DNA of 64,000 nt from Nemania diffusa (GCA_038501195.1 JBBPUQ010000006.1:1922001-1986000); one strand, 5' to 3'. Counted from the first letter of the stretch, positions 11,026 to 24,849 are shown. The notes: a model not told the origin generated them from the sequence alone. Translations and numbers: made by a program.

Positions 11026-14000
11026 CTAATTAGTAGTTGCAAAATATACTATAGATTAGCAAAAATAAAAATAGAACTAGCTTAAAGTTTAATCAAGTTT
11101 AATAAGTTTTTATATTATATTTTAAAGTTTTTATTTTGTATAAATTAAATAATTTTTATATAACAAAGTTTAAAATAAAAAATCAAGTTTAATTATTATA
11201 TTAAAATATACTTTATAGCATTATAAAGTTTTAAATATAAAAAGTAATACTAAAAGCGATAATATATAATTATATTAAACTATTTGTTATATAATAGCTA
11301 AACAACAAAACTTTTTTACTTTTTATTTTATACTTTTAATTATTATAGTATTAAAACAGTTATATAACAAAAAAGAACTTTTTATTGTATATAATAACAA
11401 TAATTAATATAACAAAATTGCTTTTAACTATAAACTTTTAAAACATTATATATAAAAATATATTAATATTTAACTATAGAACTAAAAGCCCAATATTGTA
11501 ACAGTAATACTAATTATATTTAATATTTAAATAGTTTGTTATATTATTAAATATAAATATTTAAATCTAACTAGTTAGCTGTTATAAAAGTTATATGTTA
11601 AAAACTTTAAATATTAAACATATAAAATATAGAATTAAATAAATAAATTAATTCAACAAAAATTGTTTAATATTTTAAAACAGAAGAATATATAATATAA
11701 TAGTAACAATAGTATAAAATAATAAGCAAAACTTATATAAATTGTACAAAGTTAATATTTATTTAATAATAATAAATAAGCTTTTTTTTTAACTACTTAA
11801 TCAATTTTATTACTTTTTATATAAACATTTAATTTATTAACTTTAAATTAACAGTTTTATATAACTATAAATAATACAAACATATTTTAATTAGAACTAA
11901 TATAGCTAGAATTAATTTTAAATATATACTTTTAAATATTTATAAAAAAGAACAATAAACTATTTGTACAATTAACTATTAAATATAAACATATTTTCAA
12001 CTTTATATATTAATATATAACAACTACTAATTATAAGCTAAATTTTTAACTAGTTTATAAATATTTTATAATATACTATTTTTTATATATTTTTAAACAA
12101 CAGTTTTATATTTATATAATATTTGATTTAATAACATTAGATATATTTTTTGAGTTATTTTTGATTTAAAATATATAAAACGGAATAATTTTATTAAAAA
12201 AGTATATTATTTTTTAAAAAATATAAAAAAAAAAAAAGAACTATTTTAACAAGCTATATAATTTGTTATATAATAAAGTACAACTATTTATTAGTACATA
12301 TTAACAACTTAAAATAATAAAAAACTAATATTACACTGTTTTTTTAATAATATTAAAAAATTGTACAAAAAATTTTTATATATATAATATTAAACTAAAA
12401 AAAATATAAAGCAAAATTTATTATATAATAAATATTTATTTTAATATTAATATAAATTATAGCTAGTACTAAATTAACTAAACTAATATTATTTTTGTAC
12501 AAATTAAAAAAAAAAATTTCGATTTATTTGTTTATAATATATTTAATGTTATAATTATAAAGTTTACAAAAGTATAGCAAGCTTTTAATACAAATTATTA
12601 AAGCAAAATTTAATTTAGTACAACTGTTATATAAATATACTAAAGTGTATTAAAACTAGTAATAGTTTTAATATTTTAAAAATTTATATACAAAAGCTTT
12701 TTTGTTAATTTACAAGTTTATTTTTAAATAGTAAACAAAAATAAGTTAAAACATTTTATATAAAAAACAAACAATATATATTTTATTAACTGAAAATATT
12801 ATTAAAACAATTATATAAAAAGTTTTTGATTTAAAAATATATAAAAATTTTTAAATTTGTTTAATATTTAATAAAACTTTATATAATTAAAAAAGCAATT
12901 TATTTAAAACTTTTATATAAATAAAAAATGTTTTATATATAAAAAACTAAACTATTAATTAATTAATTATATATTTTAAAAAAAAGCTTATATTAAAAAT
13001 ATATATTTTAATTTGTACAAAATAATTTTTAATTATATATTAACGCTTAATTAGTTTTTAGTATATTTTATAAAGTATAAAAAATATATTGAACTAAAGT
13101 TAAACAAAAGTAATTAAAAAATTAACAAAAAATAAAAAAATTAATCGATTTAGTTTTTTATAAATAATATATTTATGTATTATATAATAAATAAAAATAT
13201 TTAAAATTAAAGTACTATTATTTTGTTTAATTAGTTTATATTAAATAATTAATATTGTATAAAGTATTAAAATAAACTATAAAATATAAACATTTTTAAT
13301 TATTTAATAGTAAAAAAAGTACAACTAAAAGTTTATTTTTAAATATATTTTTATATAAAAATAAACTAAATATTAAAAATAGTATATATTTGTTTTAGTA
13401 ATAACTATATAATTACTGCAATTAATACTATATAAATAAAAAATATATTAAATATAATAACTTATTATATTTTTGATATAGTAATACTATTTTTGTTTTT
13501 TTTTAAAAATGCTAATTGTTTAAAAATATATTTTAATAATATAAAAGATTTAATTGTACAATATAATAAAAAAACTATTTTTGTTATATATAAATAAAAA
13601 TATTTATTTTTTAATATAAGTTTATAAAAAGTTAGTATATATTTTATAAAAATAAAATTTTAATAGTTATATCGTTGTTTTAGATATTTTTGTATAAAAC
13701 ATTTGTATAAAATGTTTAATTGTATAAAATATAATATAAATTATTTAATTTTAAAAAAGATTTAAAAATTTTGTTATTATTATTAATTATATAATTAAAT
13801 ATTTTAACATTTTAAATTTTTGATTAAAAACAATTGCAATTTTAATTATAAAGTAATAATTAATACTATATAAATAAACAGTAAATAAATTTTTTATATT
13901 ATTAATACTATAATATTTTTTTAAACAGTAATATTTTTAAAATTTATATTTATATATAATATATAAAAAATATTATATAAATGTTAAATTAATATATATT

Positions 14001-16394
14001 AAAAACTGCTAAATTATATTGTTTATAACTTAAGTATTAATTTTTTGTTTAAAAAATTTCGAAATTATATACAAATAATAAATATACAATATTGTATAAT
14101 ATTTATTAAAGTTTATTAAGCAATAAATAAAATAAAAAAAATATATAGATTATTTTAATATATATACAACATTTTTAAAACAGAAATAAACTATTATATA
14201 AAATAAAAATTAATTTTACAAATAGTAATTAAAGCTTTAAATAATATTACAAAGTTAAACAGTTTTATACTTATTTTATTAGTTTTTAGTATATATTCAA
14301 AAGTTAACTAAAACTTATTTTTATTATTAAATATTGTACAAAAAGCTAAAGCAATAAAAAAAGCAATGAAAATGTTGTATAAAAAATGTATAAAAATCGA
14401 AATTAATTATATAATTAATAAATATAATAATTTAGCTACATATAATATATTTTTATTATTTTTAAAAAATAAAGTATTTATATAAAAAAAAAAACAAAGC
14501 TAAAATAAATTATATAAAATTTAATCGATTAAAAAATTAGATATTATTATTAATTTAGTAAATAATTTAATATATTTTTAATATATACAAATAAAACTTT
14601 ACTACTATATAAAAAAAATACAATTATTAAAAAACTAAAAAATAGATTTAATAAAAGTTTAACACTTTTAAACTTTTATTATATAAAAAAAATATAATAA
14701 ACTAAAAAAAAACGTAAATATATATGTAATTTTTATATAATAAACTAGCTATAGTTTTTTTATAGCAAAAGAATAAAAAGTATATATATTAGCAGTAAAA
14801 CTGCGAAAAAACAGCGTAATTAATATACTTGAAGTATTATTTAAAAAATCAAACATTATTAAAATTAACAATTTTGTTGTACAAGAGATATTTTAGTTTG
14901 TTAAATATAATTAAGCAAAATATAGAAATATTTAAATTTTTAAGTTTTGTTTTGTATAAAAAATTAAAAAAAAAACAACTAAGCTGTATAAAAAGTTAAA
15001 ACTTGTTATATAAAAATATAACGATTTTAAAAAAAAATTAATATTTATTTAATTTTTAACTATTTAGTAAATAAACTAAAAACTACTGCTTATATTTAGA
15101 TTTTTGTTAATTTATAACTATAATATATTAAATAAACTTTGAAATATTATATAAATATATATATAGTTAAAAAATAAACTAGTAAAAAAATTTTTTGTAT
15201 AACTATTAACTGAACTAAAGTTTAAATATTTTAAAAGTATTATTTTAAAAATTATATAATTACTATATAGATTAGCTAAATTAAAACTATATTAATTTAA
15301 AATATATTATTAATATTATTACAAAAAACTTGATATATTTATATTTATATATAATTTATACTTTTTATATATAATAGAATAAACTAATAACTTTAATATT
15401 ATAAGTTTATAAATAAATAATATATTTAGTTTTGTTATATTAAATTTTTTAGCAAAAAAAAAATATAAACTATAACAAGCTAGCTTTTATACAAAATTAA
15501 AAAAAACATTTTAATTAAACTATTTAATTAAATTTAATAACAAACAAATTATTTTATTATATAAAAATAATATAATTTTAATTTAAAAAAGCTAAAATAA
15601 TTAATTAGCTTTAATTAACTATTGTATAAAAAAAACTGTTTAAAAATATATTTTATAATATATACAAAAAATATATATTAGTAATATATATTAATTAAAA
15701 ACTGTATATAATTTATTAGTAACTATATAAATAACTAACTTTTAATTAAACAATATTAAAAATTTAAATTAAAAGATTTAATAATAAACAAATAACTTTA
15801 ACTGTAGATTAATTTTTATATTATTAAATTTAAATTATATAAAATTGTTTATATTTATTAATAAATTATTTATAAATAATATAAATATAACTTTATAGTT
15901 TAAATTTGTTATTATATTAATAATAAAACAATATATAAAAAACAATTTAAGTTTTAAAATTACTAGTAATATTATATATTAAAACTTAAACAAATATAAA
16001 AAAATTATTTATAGTATATTTATAAACAAATTATATAATATAGTTAATAGTTTTAACAATATAATTATTTTATATATAACAATTTAATAGATTTTAATTA
16101 TATTAAAAATTATTTTAATTTTAGCAGTTTTATATTTAAATTTAAAATTTTTATATAACTGTTTAGTTAAGTTTAAAATAATACAAAAAAAATAGCTTAT
16201 AATTAATATTATATTATTTTATAAATTATATAAAAAAAAAAAAATCTTTAAAGTATAATAAATAAATAGTGCTAACAATTTTACTAATATATTTATAAAA
16301 CAAAAACTAAACTAAATATTTAAAACTTTAATATTTATTAACAAACTTATTGTATAAATTAAAACATTAATAAATAAAATAAAAACAAATATAT

Positions 16395-16563
16395 AATAAA
16401 AAAATAACTGTTATATAAAAACTGTTCTTTTTTTATATAAAAAAGTATATATTTGAAATATTACAAAAAACTTACTTTTAATAAGCAGGTTTTAGTAATA
16501 TAGTAGTAACATATGCAATTTTTTTTATATATTTTAAATTTAATTTTTAGCTAAAGTATATAT
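16395..16563 (+). repeat. Direct repeat copy 1 flanking the inner element
   Basis: About 170 bp similar to 24190-24357 in the same orientation. The shared core includes the GTATATA run, then ATATTACAAAAAACTTA and a TTTTTAGCTAAA end. The two copies lie just outside the two LTRs of the inner gypsy element. If that element is removed, they become a tandem pair with a period of roughly 236 bp in the outer element. Confidence 0.65.
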
Positions 16564-16578
16564 CTAAAATAAATTAAT

Positions 16579-16778
16579 TGTAAAAGGGCAGCTACTACTG
16601 CGCTATGCTGTGCTATGTGTACAGTAGACACAAGCCGAGCATTAGCTGGTCGGCATTCAAAAAAACACAGTATATAGAATTAATTTTTAAATAAAAGTAA
16701 TTTACTACAACTATTTCTTAGAATCAGCGATTACTTTATAAAACAACTGCATTTATATTATATACTGTAACTTTTATA
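16579..16778 (+). repeat. Left LTR of inner gypsy element
   Basis: 200-bp LTR beginning TGTAAAAGGGCAGC. It pairs gap-free with 23933-24132 and is preceded by TTAAT. Confidence 0.9.
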
Positions 16779-17858
16779 TTCTTTTATTTCTATATTAAGT
16801 ATTACAACGCAATAACTAATAGGCTAAAAAATAAAGTGACTAAATTATAAACTGCTGCATAGTCAGATATTAGCTGCGATAAATTAAAAAGAGATTTTTT
16901 TAGTAAAGATATATCTTTAAAGAACTAATAAAATCTGATATTTCGATTTGAAAATATTCCGCTTTTGTAAAAACAAACTTTTGTAAAACCACTAGTTATT
17001 GTTTAACAATCGTTTATTGAAAAAATGCTACTTTAAATAATATAACTAATAAATTAAAACATATAACTAAATATATAATTAATTAAATTATTTAGTTCAG
17101 AAACTGTTTAACTAATAATTAAAAATAACATTAAATATTCAACTTATAATTGTAAAAAGCTTAATCAAAAAGTTACTGCAGCCGAAATAAAAAACTAAAT
17201 TGCTGCGATTAAAAAAAATAACTAGTAAAAACTAAAATGCAGCAACTTAATATAAATTATTTAAACATTAAGCTAAATGTTGTAAGATATTTCGATTAAT
17301 TGGCGGTTATATTGTAAAATTTTAGAATATTTAGAACTAAAAGTATAAGCTACTTTAAAAAACTTTTGGAAGTTTATTAGAAAAAAAAACGTAGACTTTG
17401 AGCTATTTAAGCGTACTTTTTAAATATAGCTTATAAAGATCTGTTAAAACAAAAATAAAACTTTTAAAAACTTTTTTTCGAAATAGCAAGTTTTAATATA
17501 TAAACTAAAAAACAAAAGTTAATTAAACAATAACTTTAAGTTAATATTTGACTATTAGTACAAGCTACAAAAAAATATTAAAAAATCGCTTATTTAATAA
17601 TAGATCTTATTAAATAATACAGTAATAATATTATATAAAGCAGAAAAATAATAGAATATATAATAAATAAATAAATTATTTAAGTCTATTTTTAAACGAT
17701 TATATACTGAAAGTATGCCGAATAAGCACAGCTATATTAACAATATTTAATTTAGCAAGTTAATTTAAACTAGAAGTTAATTATACAAACAAAAAAATCG
17801 TTAATAAAACAAAAACTGCAACAAGTTATAACATATAGAAACAAATAAACTATTTTTT

Positions 17859-17900
17859 TGTTTTTATTGCAATAAATTTAAACATTTAATTAAAAACTGC
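17859..17900 (+). pseudogene. Gag CCHC zinc-knuckle relic
   Basis: This short frame reads C-x2-C-x4-H-x4-C (CFYCNKFKHLIKNC), the exact spacing of the retroviral-type zinc knuckle in Gag. The usual glycine after the second Cys is Lys, as GGA-to-AAA change would give. It lies about 1.1 kb after the 5' LTR, where the end of Gag is expected, and is surrounded by stop codons. Confidence 0.75.
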
Positions 17901-18883
17901 TAAAAAAAATATCGCAATATATAAGCAGCAAATAATCAAAAAATATATAGGACTTAGTTGTTAATACTAAAATGTTTTAAAAAAGTATAAAATATTGAAA
18001 CTGTTTAGTTTAACGTTGAAAAAAAGCTAAAAAGCGAGTTAAAATAAAATAATATGTTTAATTTACTTTAGTCGAAAGCTTTTAAGCATTTAATATAAAC
18101 GAGCTATTTAAAGCTTTAGCTATTTTTAAACTGTATAATAAAAAGCTGTAAAAATAAATAACAGTAAATATAAATATAAAAATATAAATAAATACTATTT
18201 GTAAAAATTTAGTATAAAAAAAGCTTTAACCGGTTAATATATAAATCTTGTTTTTGTTAAGCTTTAGTAGCAAATTTCTATATTGCTAAAAAACTTACGA
18301 AATAATATTAGAAATAACTGATGTTAAAAGTGTTTGTAAATCTTTTACGCAAATGTTTTTTGCTATCAAATATAATTAGTCAGTATTTAAGTTTTTGTTA
18401 TTAAAACTAAGCATAAAATAACTAAAAGTTACTTTAAATACTATATTAAATCGGTAGTACTTTAAAAAGTTCAAAAAAATAAACTTTAAAAAATTCGCTA
18501 ATATAATAATTAGAAATAAATATATTTTTATTATAAATTTTATAAGTATAAAACTAAACAAAGAACTTTTTTTTAAAAAAATCGATAATAAAGCTTAATC
18601 GAAATAAATTGATCTACTATAGTGTTTTAAAAATTTTTACTGCATATATTTCAAATAAAACGCAAAAGAATTACCGGTTTTAAACAAAGCAAAATATATA
18701 ATCGACTTAGTAGAAAGAGCAAAAGTATTTTTTAGACTTATATATTTTACTATAGAAACTTAACAGAAAATGCTCAAAGAATACTTAGCAGAAAATTAAC
18801 GTTTAAAAAAAATCCGATATTTGAAAACAGATACAGAAGTATTTATATTATTTATATTTAAAAAAAACAATATAATATAGCTA

Positions 18884-19213
18884 TATATAAACTATAAAAA
18901 GTTAAATAAAGTTACTGCAAAAAATAAATACTTTTTACTTTTGATTTTAAAAATTATAAACTATTTAAAATTTACAAAAGTATTTTTTAAACTAAATTTA
19001 AAAAATATTTATTACTAAATCTAGATCAAACTTAGCAATAAATAAAAAACTGTTTTTTAAATGTACTATAATTACTTTAAATATATAATAATGCTATTTA
19101 AGCTAACTAATGTTTCAGCAATGTTTTAAGTTTATATATATAAAGTTTTAGCAAAATTAGTAAACTATATTTATATGGTTTATTTAAATAACATTGTTAT
19201 TTTTTCTAATATA
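18884..19213 (+). pseudogene. Ty3/gypsy reverse-transcriptase relic
   Basis: One frame from 18884 reads NYKKLNKVTAKNKY, matching the DYRxLNxxTxKNxYPLP block of gypsy reverse transcriptases, followed by a FTKVFFKLNLKNIYY segment matching FTKLDLRxAYHQI. A second frame ends in MVYLNNIVIFSN (19175-19210), the catalytic YLDDILIFS box with both Asp codons changed to Asn, as G-to-A mutation produces. TAA and TAG codons interrupt the frame. The catalytic loss shows the enzyme is dead. Confidence 0.88.
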
Positions 19214-20684
19214 AAGAAAAAATATAAAACCTATTTTCGACTAGTTTACAAATATTTAAAGCAGTACTAATTATTTGTAAAACTATCAAAATGCGATTTT
19301 TTCAAAAAAAAAATAGAATTTTTAAAGTTTATTATAAATATCAAAAATATCAAAATAAATAGCAAACAAATAAACGCAATCAAAAAATAAAAAGCACTTA
19401 AATTAATATATAATATATAAATATTTTTAAGTTTTATAAATTTTTATCAAAAGTTTATTGCAAAATATTTATAAATAATAGTGTTTATTACAATACTATT
19501 AAAAAAAAATGTAAATATAAACTAGCTTATATTTAAATAGACCTAAAAAACAAAAAAGGCTTTTTAAACAATTAAAAAAGTGTTTATAAATATAACGATT
19601 TTATAGCATTGAAATAACTGATTAAAAATATAAGTCGAAATTAATATATTAACAAAAGCAATATTAAGTATATTATTTTAGCTATATAAATCAAAATAAC
19701 AACCGGTTGCTTATTGATTATATAAATTTACTAATATAAAAATAAAGTAAACTATAAAATAATAAAAACTATTAGTTATAATAAAAAGTTGTAAATACTA
19801 AAAACAATATTTAAAAAAAGCTATATATATTTTTATAATATAAACCGATTATATAGCGCTTTAAAGCATAGTTAACTTTTTTGTGCAAAACTTTTGCAGC
19901 TGATTAGCGCGATAAGTATATAGACTAATCTAGTTCGATTTTAAAATCTAATATTAACTAGAAATTACTAACTTTGCAAACGGCTTGTTAAAAAAACCTG
20001 ATTATATAGCGGGTAAAATTTAATATAAAAATGTAATCCTGACACTATAGAAAAAACTGCAATTAACAGACGACTTATTTATATAAATCTAGCAAATTGT
20101 AGCTGTAATATTGTATATAGAAAAAAAAATAAAAGCATTAGAACAATTAACTTAAGCTTTTTAAAAAGTGTTAGCTAAACATTATTCGATTAAATTTTTA
20201 ATAACTATAGCTTAAATAGCAAACTTAAATGTTTACAAAAAGCTATATTTTCGCTATATAGCTGTAAATAACTTCTAAAAAGCATAAAATAAAAAGTATA
20301 GTTATAAATACTTTGTTTACTAAATATATATAGTTATAACAGTTTATATATTAGTAGTTATTAAATCAGTTTAAATAAATACTGATTAATTTATATTTAT
20401 ATTGCAAAAATATAACGTTAAAGCTATTATTTATAACTAGTATATTTTATATTTTATAGTTAAAAAGTTAGCTAAAAACAAAACGATATTTCGATTATAA
20501 GCTTTAAAGAAATTTTATAATATAGTTAAAAAACTGCAAACTAAAAATCTAAATATTGTAACATTTATTAAGATCGCTTACTGATATACCAAAACTAAAA
20601 GAAATTACTATATAAATAGTAATAAAACGCTTTTATTTAAAAATCGCTTTGTACTTTTAAGCTAAAAAGCTTTATTTTAGCAAA

Positions 20685-21130
20685 TCATTTATTAATATTA
20701 TAATGACTTTAAAGCAGATTACATGGAAAAAAATAAAACAGTTAAGCTACTGCGATAAAAATTCCACTAGAAAAAGTTAAAACAAAATATTCGCGAATAT
20801 ATTGCAGACTGTTAAATATGCAATAAAACTAGACAACTTAAATATAAGCTCTATAAAAAGCTATAAATGCTGCTTTTACTAAATCAACCGTTTTAAAAAA
20901 TCAGCTTAGATTTTATTATAAAGTTATTTTTATGTACTAAAGCTAATAAAATCGAATATAATACAATTTTAGTAATTGTTGATTACTTTATAAAAATAGC
21001 GCTGTTTATACTTATTATAAAGACTTTTAATACTGCTAAATTAATATAAATGCTATATAAACAAATAAAATGTAAATTTAGTTTGCTAAAAGAAATTGTA
21101 AGCAATAAAAACAAGCTAATTATAAGTTGT
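20685..21130 (+). pseudogene. Gypsy integrase relic (zinc finger and core)
   Basis: A degraded HHCC zinc finger keeps the Cys pair (DC-x2-C-NKT near 20810), with histidines changed to Tyr-like codons. The core then reads ISLDFII and, further on, TILVIVDYFIKIA, matching the DFI...DAILVIVDRFTKMA block. Next comes EIVSNKN where IVSDRG carries the second catalytic Asp, now Asn. Multiple stops interrupt it. The position after the reverse transcriptase fits Ty3/gypsy gene order. Confidence 0.85.
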
Positions 21131-23932
21131 TTTTAAAAGAAATTTTACAACAAAAAAAAAATTAAGCGGCGATTGTTTACTGTTTAGTATCTATAGACCG
21201 ATAAGTAAACAAAATATATTTATCAGACTTTTAAAAAGTACTTGAAAATATATGCTGTTTAAAAGCTAAATATATAGCTTAAAATATTTTAGAAAATAAA
21301 ATTTGCATATAATAATAGTATATATGCTATTATTAAGTGCTTACTTTTTAAAGCTTTATATAGCTATTATTTTAAAATTATAAAATTTATTCTAAAAAGA
21401 CTATAGTTAAAGGTACAAAAAGTAAAAAAAAAATTATAGCAAATTGTAGCTGTTTAAAAAATATTTAACAAATATTAAGCTAAAGCTATAAAAACAATAA
21501 AAAAAAACTATAACAAAAAATATATAATAAAAAAATATAAAATAAAAAAAACAGTTGGATTATTTATAGCTTATTTTTGATTTAAATATAGCTAAAAATT
21601 AGCTTTTATATATATTAAAGTAAAAGTTACAAAAAAGATAAAACTGTAAACATATTAAGTAAAATTATTTTTGCAATATTTAAAAATATACGATATATTT
21701 TTTATATTATTTTTAAAACTATAAATTAAACGCTAAAAAAACAAAAAGCAATTAGTATTTTTTAAACTAAAAAATAAATAGAAAAAATAAATAGTAAAAA
21801 ATATAATCTATTATAAAAAAAACAAAGATATATTAGAATATTTAATAAAGTAAAAAAGCTAGCTTATTAAATATAATATATAAAAATCAAAAGAATATTT
21901 AATTAATACAAAAGCTTTTTTTGCAAAGTATAAACAAAAAGCGAAAAAATTGTACATAAAATAAAATAATTTAGCTTAAAACTAAAAATAATATAAACAA
22001 TAATATTTTATTACAGTAATTACTAAAAAGCATAAGTAATAAAAAAAGAAATAATTAGCTAAAAAACTAGTTTATTAAATAAAACTAGAAAAATTACTAA
22101 AAATTAAGTTTTATTAGTAAAAGCTAGCAAAAATTTTATTAGTACAAAAATTTGAAAAAAAAAAAACAAATATTAAGTATTAATAAAAAAAAATTTTAAA
22201 AAAAAAACTACTGATTAAAAGTTAATAAAAACTAAAAAATCGCAAAGTAATTAAAAAATAATTTATAAAAATCGCTATAACAAAATAAAGTTTAAAATTA
22301 GTAATAAATTAGTAAATAAATATTAAATATTTTGTAAATAAATTTATAAAAACAGCTAAATATAATATAAACTAAAAAAAAGTTTTGTTAAAACTTAAAG
22401 AAATTATTACTAAAATAAAAAAAAAAAGCTATTAAGTTTAGTTAATAGTAGCATATTAAATATTAAATATATATAAAGCAGATTTATTATTATTGTTTAA
22501 ACAACTAAACTAGTATATTTATATTTAAAAAAGCGCTATATAATATAAAAATGAAAATTTTGCAAAACAGTCGCTTTAGTTTTAGCTATTTTAATACTGA
22601 TATTATTTTAAAACAGCAAGTTTATATTAAAAAACTAAACAAAGCTTATATAATAATACTTTGCTAATTAATTGACAGCTGCTTTAATAAATATAAAAAA
22701 ACTAGTATTAAAAACATAAAAGCAGGTATTAAAATAAAAAAAAGAAATAAAATTTTAGTTATATTTTAGCTATATAGCAGCGAAAATATAACGGGTTTTT
22801 TTTTTAGCTATAAATTAACTAGTAGCAAAACATTAAAAAAAACAGTTAAAAACTGCTAAATAAATATAAGTTATAAAAAAAACATTTAAAAAATTTATAA
22901 TTAATATTTTTAGTTAAAAAGTTAAAAAGTAGTAAGTAGTAACAGTTTTAGCTTAAATAATCGCTAAATATTTAAAATTGAAAGTAGCGAAAACAGCGTG
23001 CTTTTTTTTTTAAATTGTTTTATACAAAGCAAAATTAGCTTTTTTCAAAGTGTATATATAGCAACTTTAATACAAAGTATATTTGTTAGTTATTTAAGTA
23101 GTATTAGCTTAGTAGCAAAAGAAAGTATTTTTTGTATAAGCAGTAAAACTAAAAAAAAACTTGGTAAATTTTTAAGTAGTATTTAAAAAAAAAAAAAAGA
23201 TTTAAAAATATTAAAAATTTTAGCATATAAAGCAGCAAATAATTATAAATTGCAAAAATAACTTATAGCGAAATAAGCTATATAGTTATATATATATAAA
23301 ATATATTTAGTATTATTAGGTGAAACTAATGTATATAAGCAGTATATTTAAAGATTAAAATATGTTTTAATAATATATTAAAAGTAAAGCTTTGTGCTAA
23401 AAATATTTTAAATTTAAAGCTTTTCGTTGTTGTTGTTTTTTTTAACAAATATTTTGCAATCAAAATATTACTAGTTTTGCTTTTTATCAAAGAAATAAGT
23501 TTTGACAAAAGTTTTTTGCGACGTTATAGCAAGTAATAAAAAAACAAAAAAAAATCAAAAAAAAAAAGAAATTAAAAAAAAAAAAGAAATAAAAATAAAA
23601 ACAAAAATAAAAATATAAATAAATAATTGATTAATAAAAAGCTGAAAAAAAAAAACTAAAAAATAACTACAGAATTTATAAAATATACAAAAAAAAAAAA
23701 AAAAATATATAACAACATATATAAAAATCAATTAAAATATAAAAGTTAAATATTTATTTATAAAAGTATAAAAATATCTTTTATATTTATAAACAAATAT
23801 ATATTTAACATATATAATATAACTAGTAAATTTAACGCTAATTTTATAAATATAAAAATATATAAGTTAATAACAGCAAAGTTAACAATATTAATTAGCG
23901 TTAAAAACTAATGCTTTAAAAAAAAGAAATAA

Positions 23933-24132
23933 TATAAAAAAGCAGCTACTATTACATTATGCTGCGCTATATATATAGCAGATATAAATTAAGTATTAAC
24001 TAGTTAGTACTTAAAAAAATATAGCATATAGAATTAATTCTTAAATAAAAGTAATTTACTATAACTACTTCTTAAAATCAGCGATCACTTTATAAAACAA
24101 CTGCATTTATACCACATATTATAACTTTTACA
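23933..24132 (+). repeat. Right LTR of inner gypsy element
   Basis: 200-bp partner of 16579-16778, ending ACTTTTACA and followed by the TTAAT duplication. It starts TA where the left copy has TG. Confidence 0.9.
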
Positions 24133-24189
24133 TTAATATAAATAATATATTTTAGATATAGTTTTTTTTATATAATATTTTACTTTTAT

Positions 24190-24357
24190 ATAATATAAAA
24201 CAACCTTTGTATAAAAGCCGCTTTTTTTTTTATATAAAAAAGTATATACTTAAATATTACAAAAAACTTATTTTTAATAAACAAGTTTTAGTAATATAGC
24301 AGTAATATATGCAGTATTTATTATATATTTTAAGTTCAATTTTTAGCTAAAATATAT
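24190..24357 (+). repeat. Direct repeat copy 2 flanking the inner element
   Basis: Partner of 16395-16563. The C/G positions differ by transitions (for example a CTTTGTATAAAAGCCG stretch against CTGTTATATAAAAACTGT). It lies about 50 bases after the right gypsy LTR. Confidence 0.65.
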
Positions 24358-24397
24358 ATAGCTTTAAGTTTATATTAATTATAAATTTAAAGCTATA
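24357..24397. repeat. 41-bp near-perfect palindrome
   Basis: TATAGCTTTAA at the left end is the exact reverse complement of TTAAAGCTATA at the right end, and the middle is almost self-complementary. It directly follows the second direct-repeat copy. It may be a terminal structure or a chance product of AT-only sequence. Confidence 0.6.
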
Positions 24398-24454
24398 TTA
24401 ATTTTTTTTTTCTTTTTTTTCTGTTGTATATACTTAGAACTACTTATATATAAC

Positions 24455-24690
24455 ACAGTTTTATTTTATATCAATAGCTATATATATATACAACATATTT
24501 TTATTTTATATTAATAGCTATATATATATACAATATATTTTTACTATATATTAACAGCTATATATATATATAATATATATTTACTATATACTAATTAATA
24601 TATATATATATAATATATTTTTATTTTAAATTAATTAATAAATATATATATAATAAACTTTTATATTTAAAAAAAAATCGAAAAATATAT
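24455..24690. repeat. 40-bp AT minisatellite, about six units
   Basis: The segment TTATTTTATA, then a few bases, then AGCTATATATATATA recurs exactly every 40 bases, with unit starts at 24461, 24501, 24541, 24581, 24621 and a decayed 24661. The regular phase in otherwise random AT sequence is clear. Confidence 0.85.
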
Positions 24691-24847
24691 ATATATTTAA
24701 TAATTTATATATAACATAAAATATTTTAATATATATATATATAAAAAACATTTATATAATATATATAAAAAAAACATTGTTAAAAAGAACTAAAAAATTA
24801 AATTTGTTATTTTTTAATTACTATATAAAAAGTAAAACGAAACTAAA

Positions 24848-24849
<2 letters not shown>

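Larger units (their letters stand above)
16574..24137 (+). mobile_element. Inner Ty3/gypsy retrotransposon relic
   Basis: LTRs of exactly 200 bp (16579-16778 and 23933-24132) are flanked by the 5-bp duplication TTAAT (16574-16578 and 24133-24137). The left LTR starts TG and the right LTR ends CA, while the partner ends read TA, so RIP removed different termini in each copy. By hand alignment about 40 of 200 LTR positions differ and all are C/T or G/A transitions, with no gaps. The internal 7.15 kb carries, in + strand order, relics of a Gag zinc knuckle, reverse transcriptase and integrase. This order (RT before integrase) defines Ty3/gypsy. It keeps more C and G than the outer element, consistent with a later insertion. 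Confidence 0.92.
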
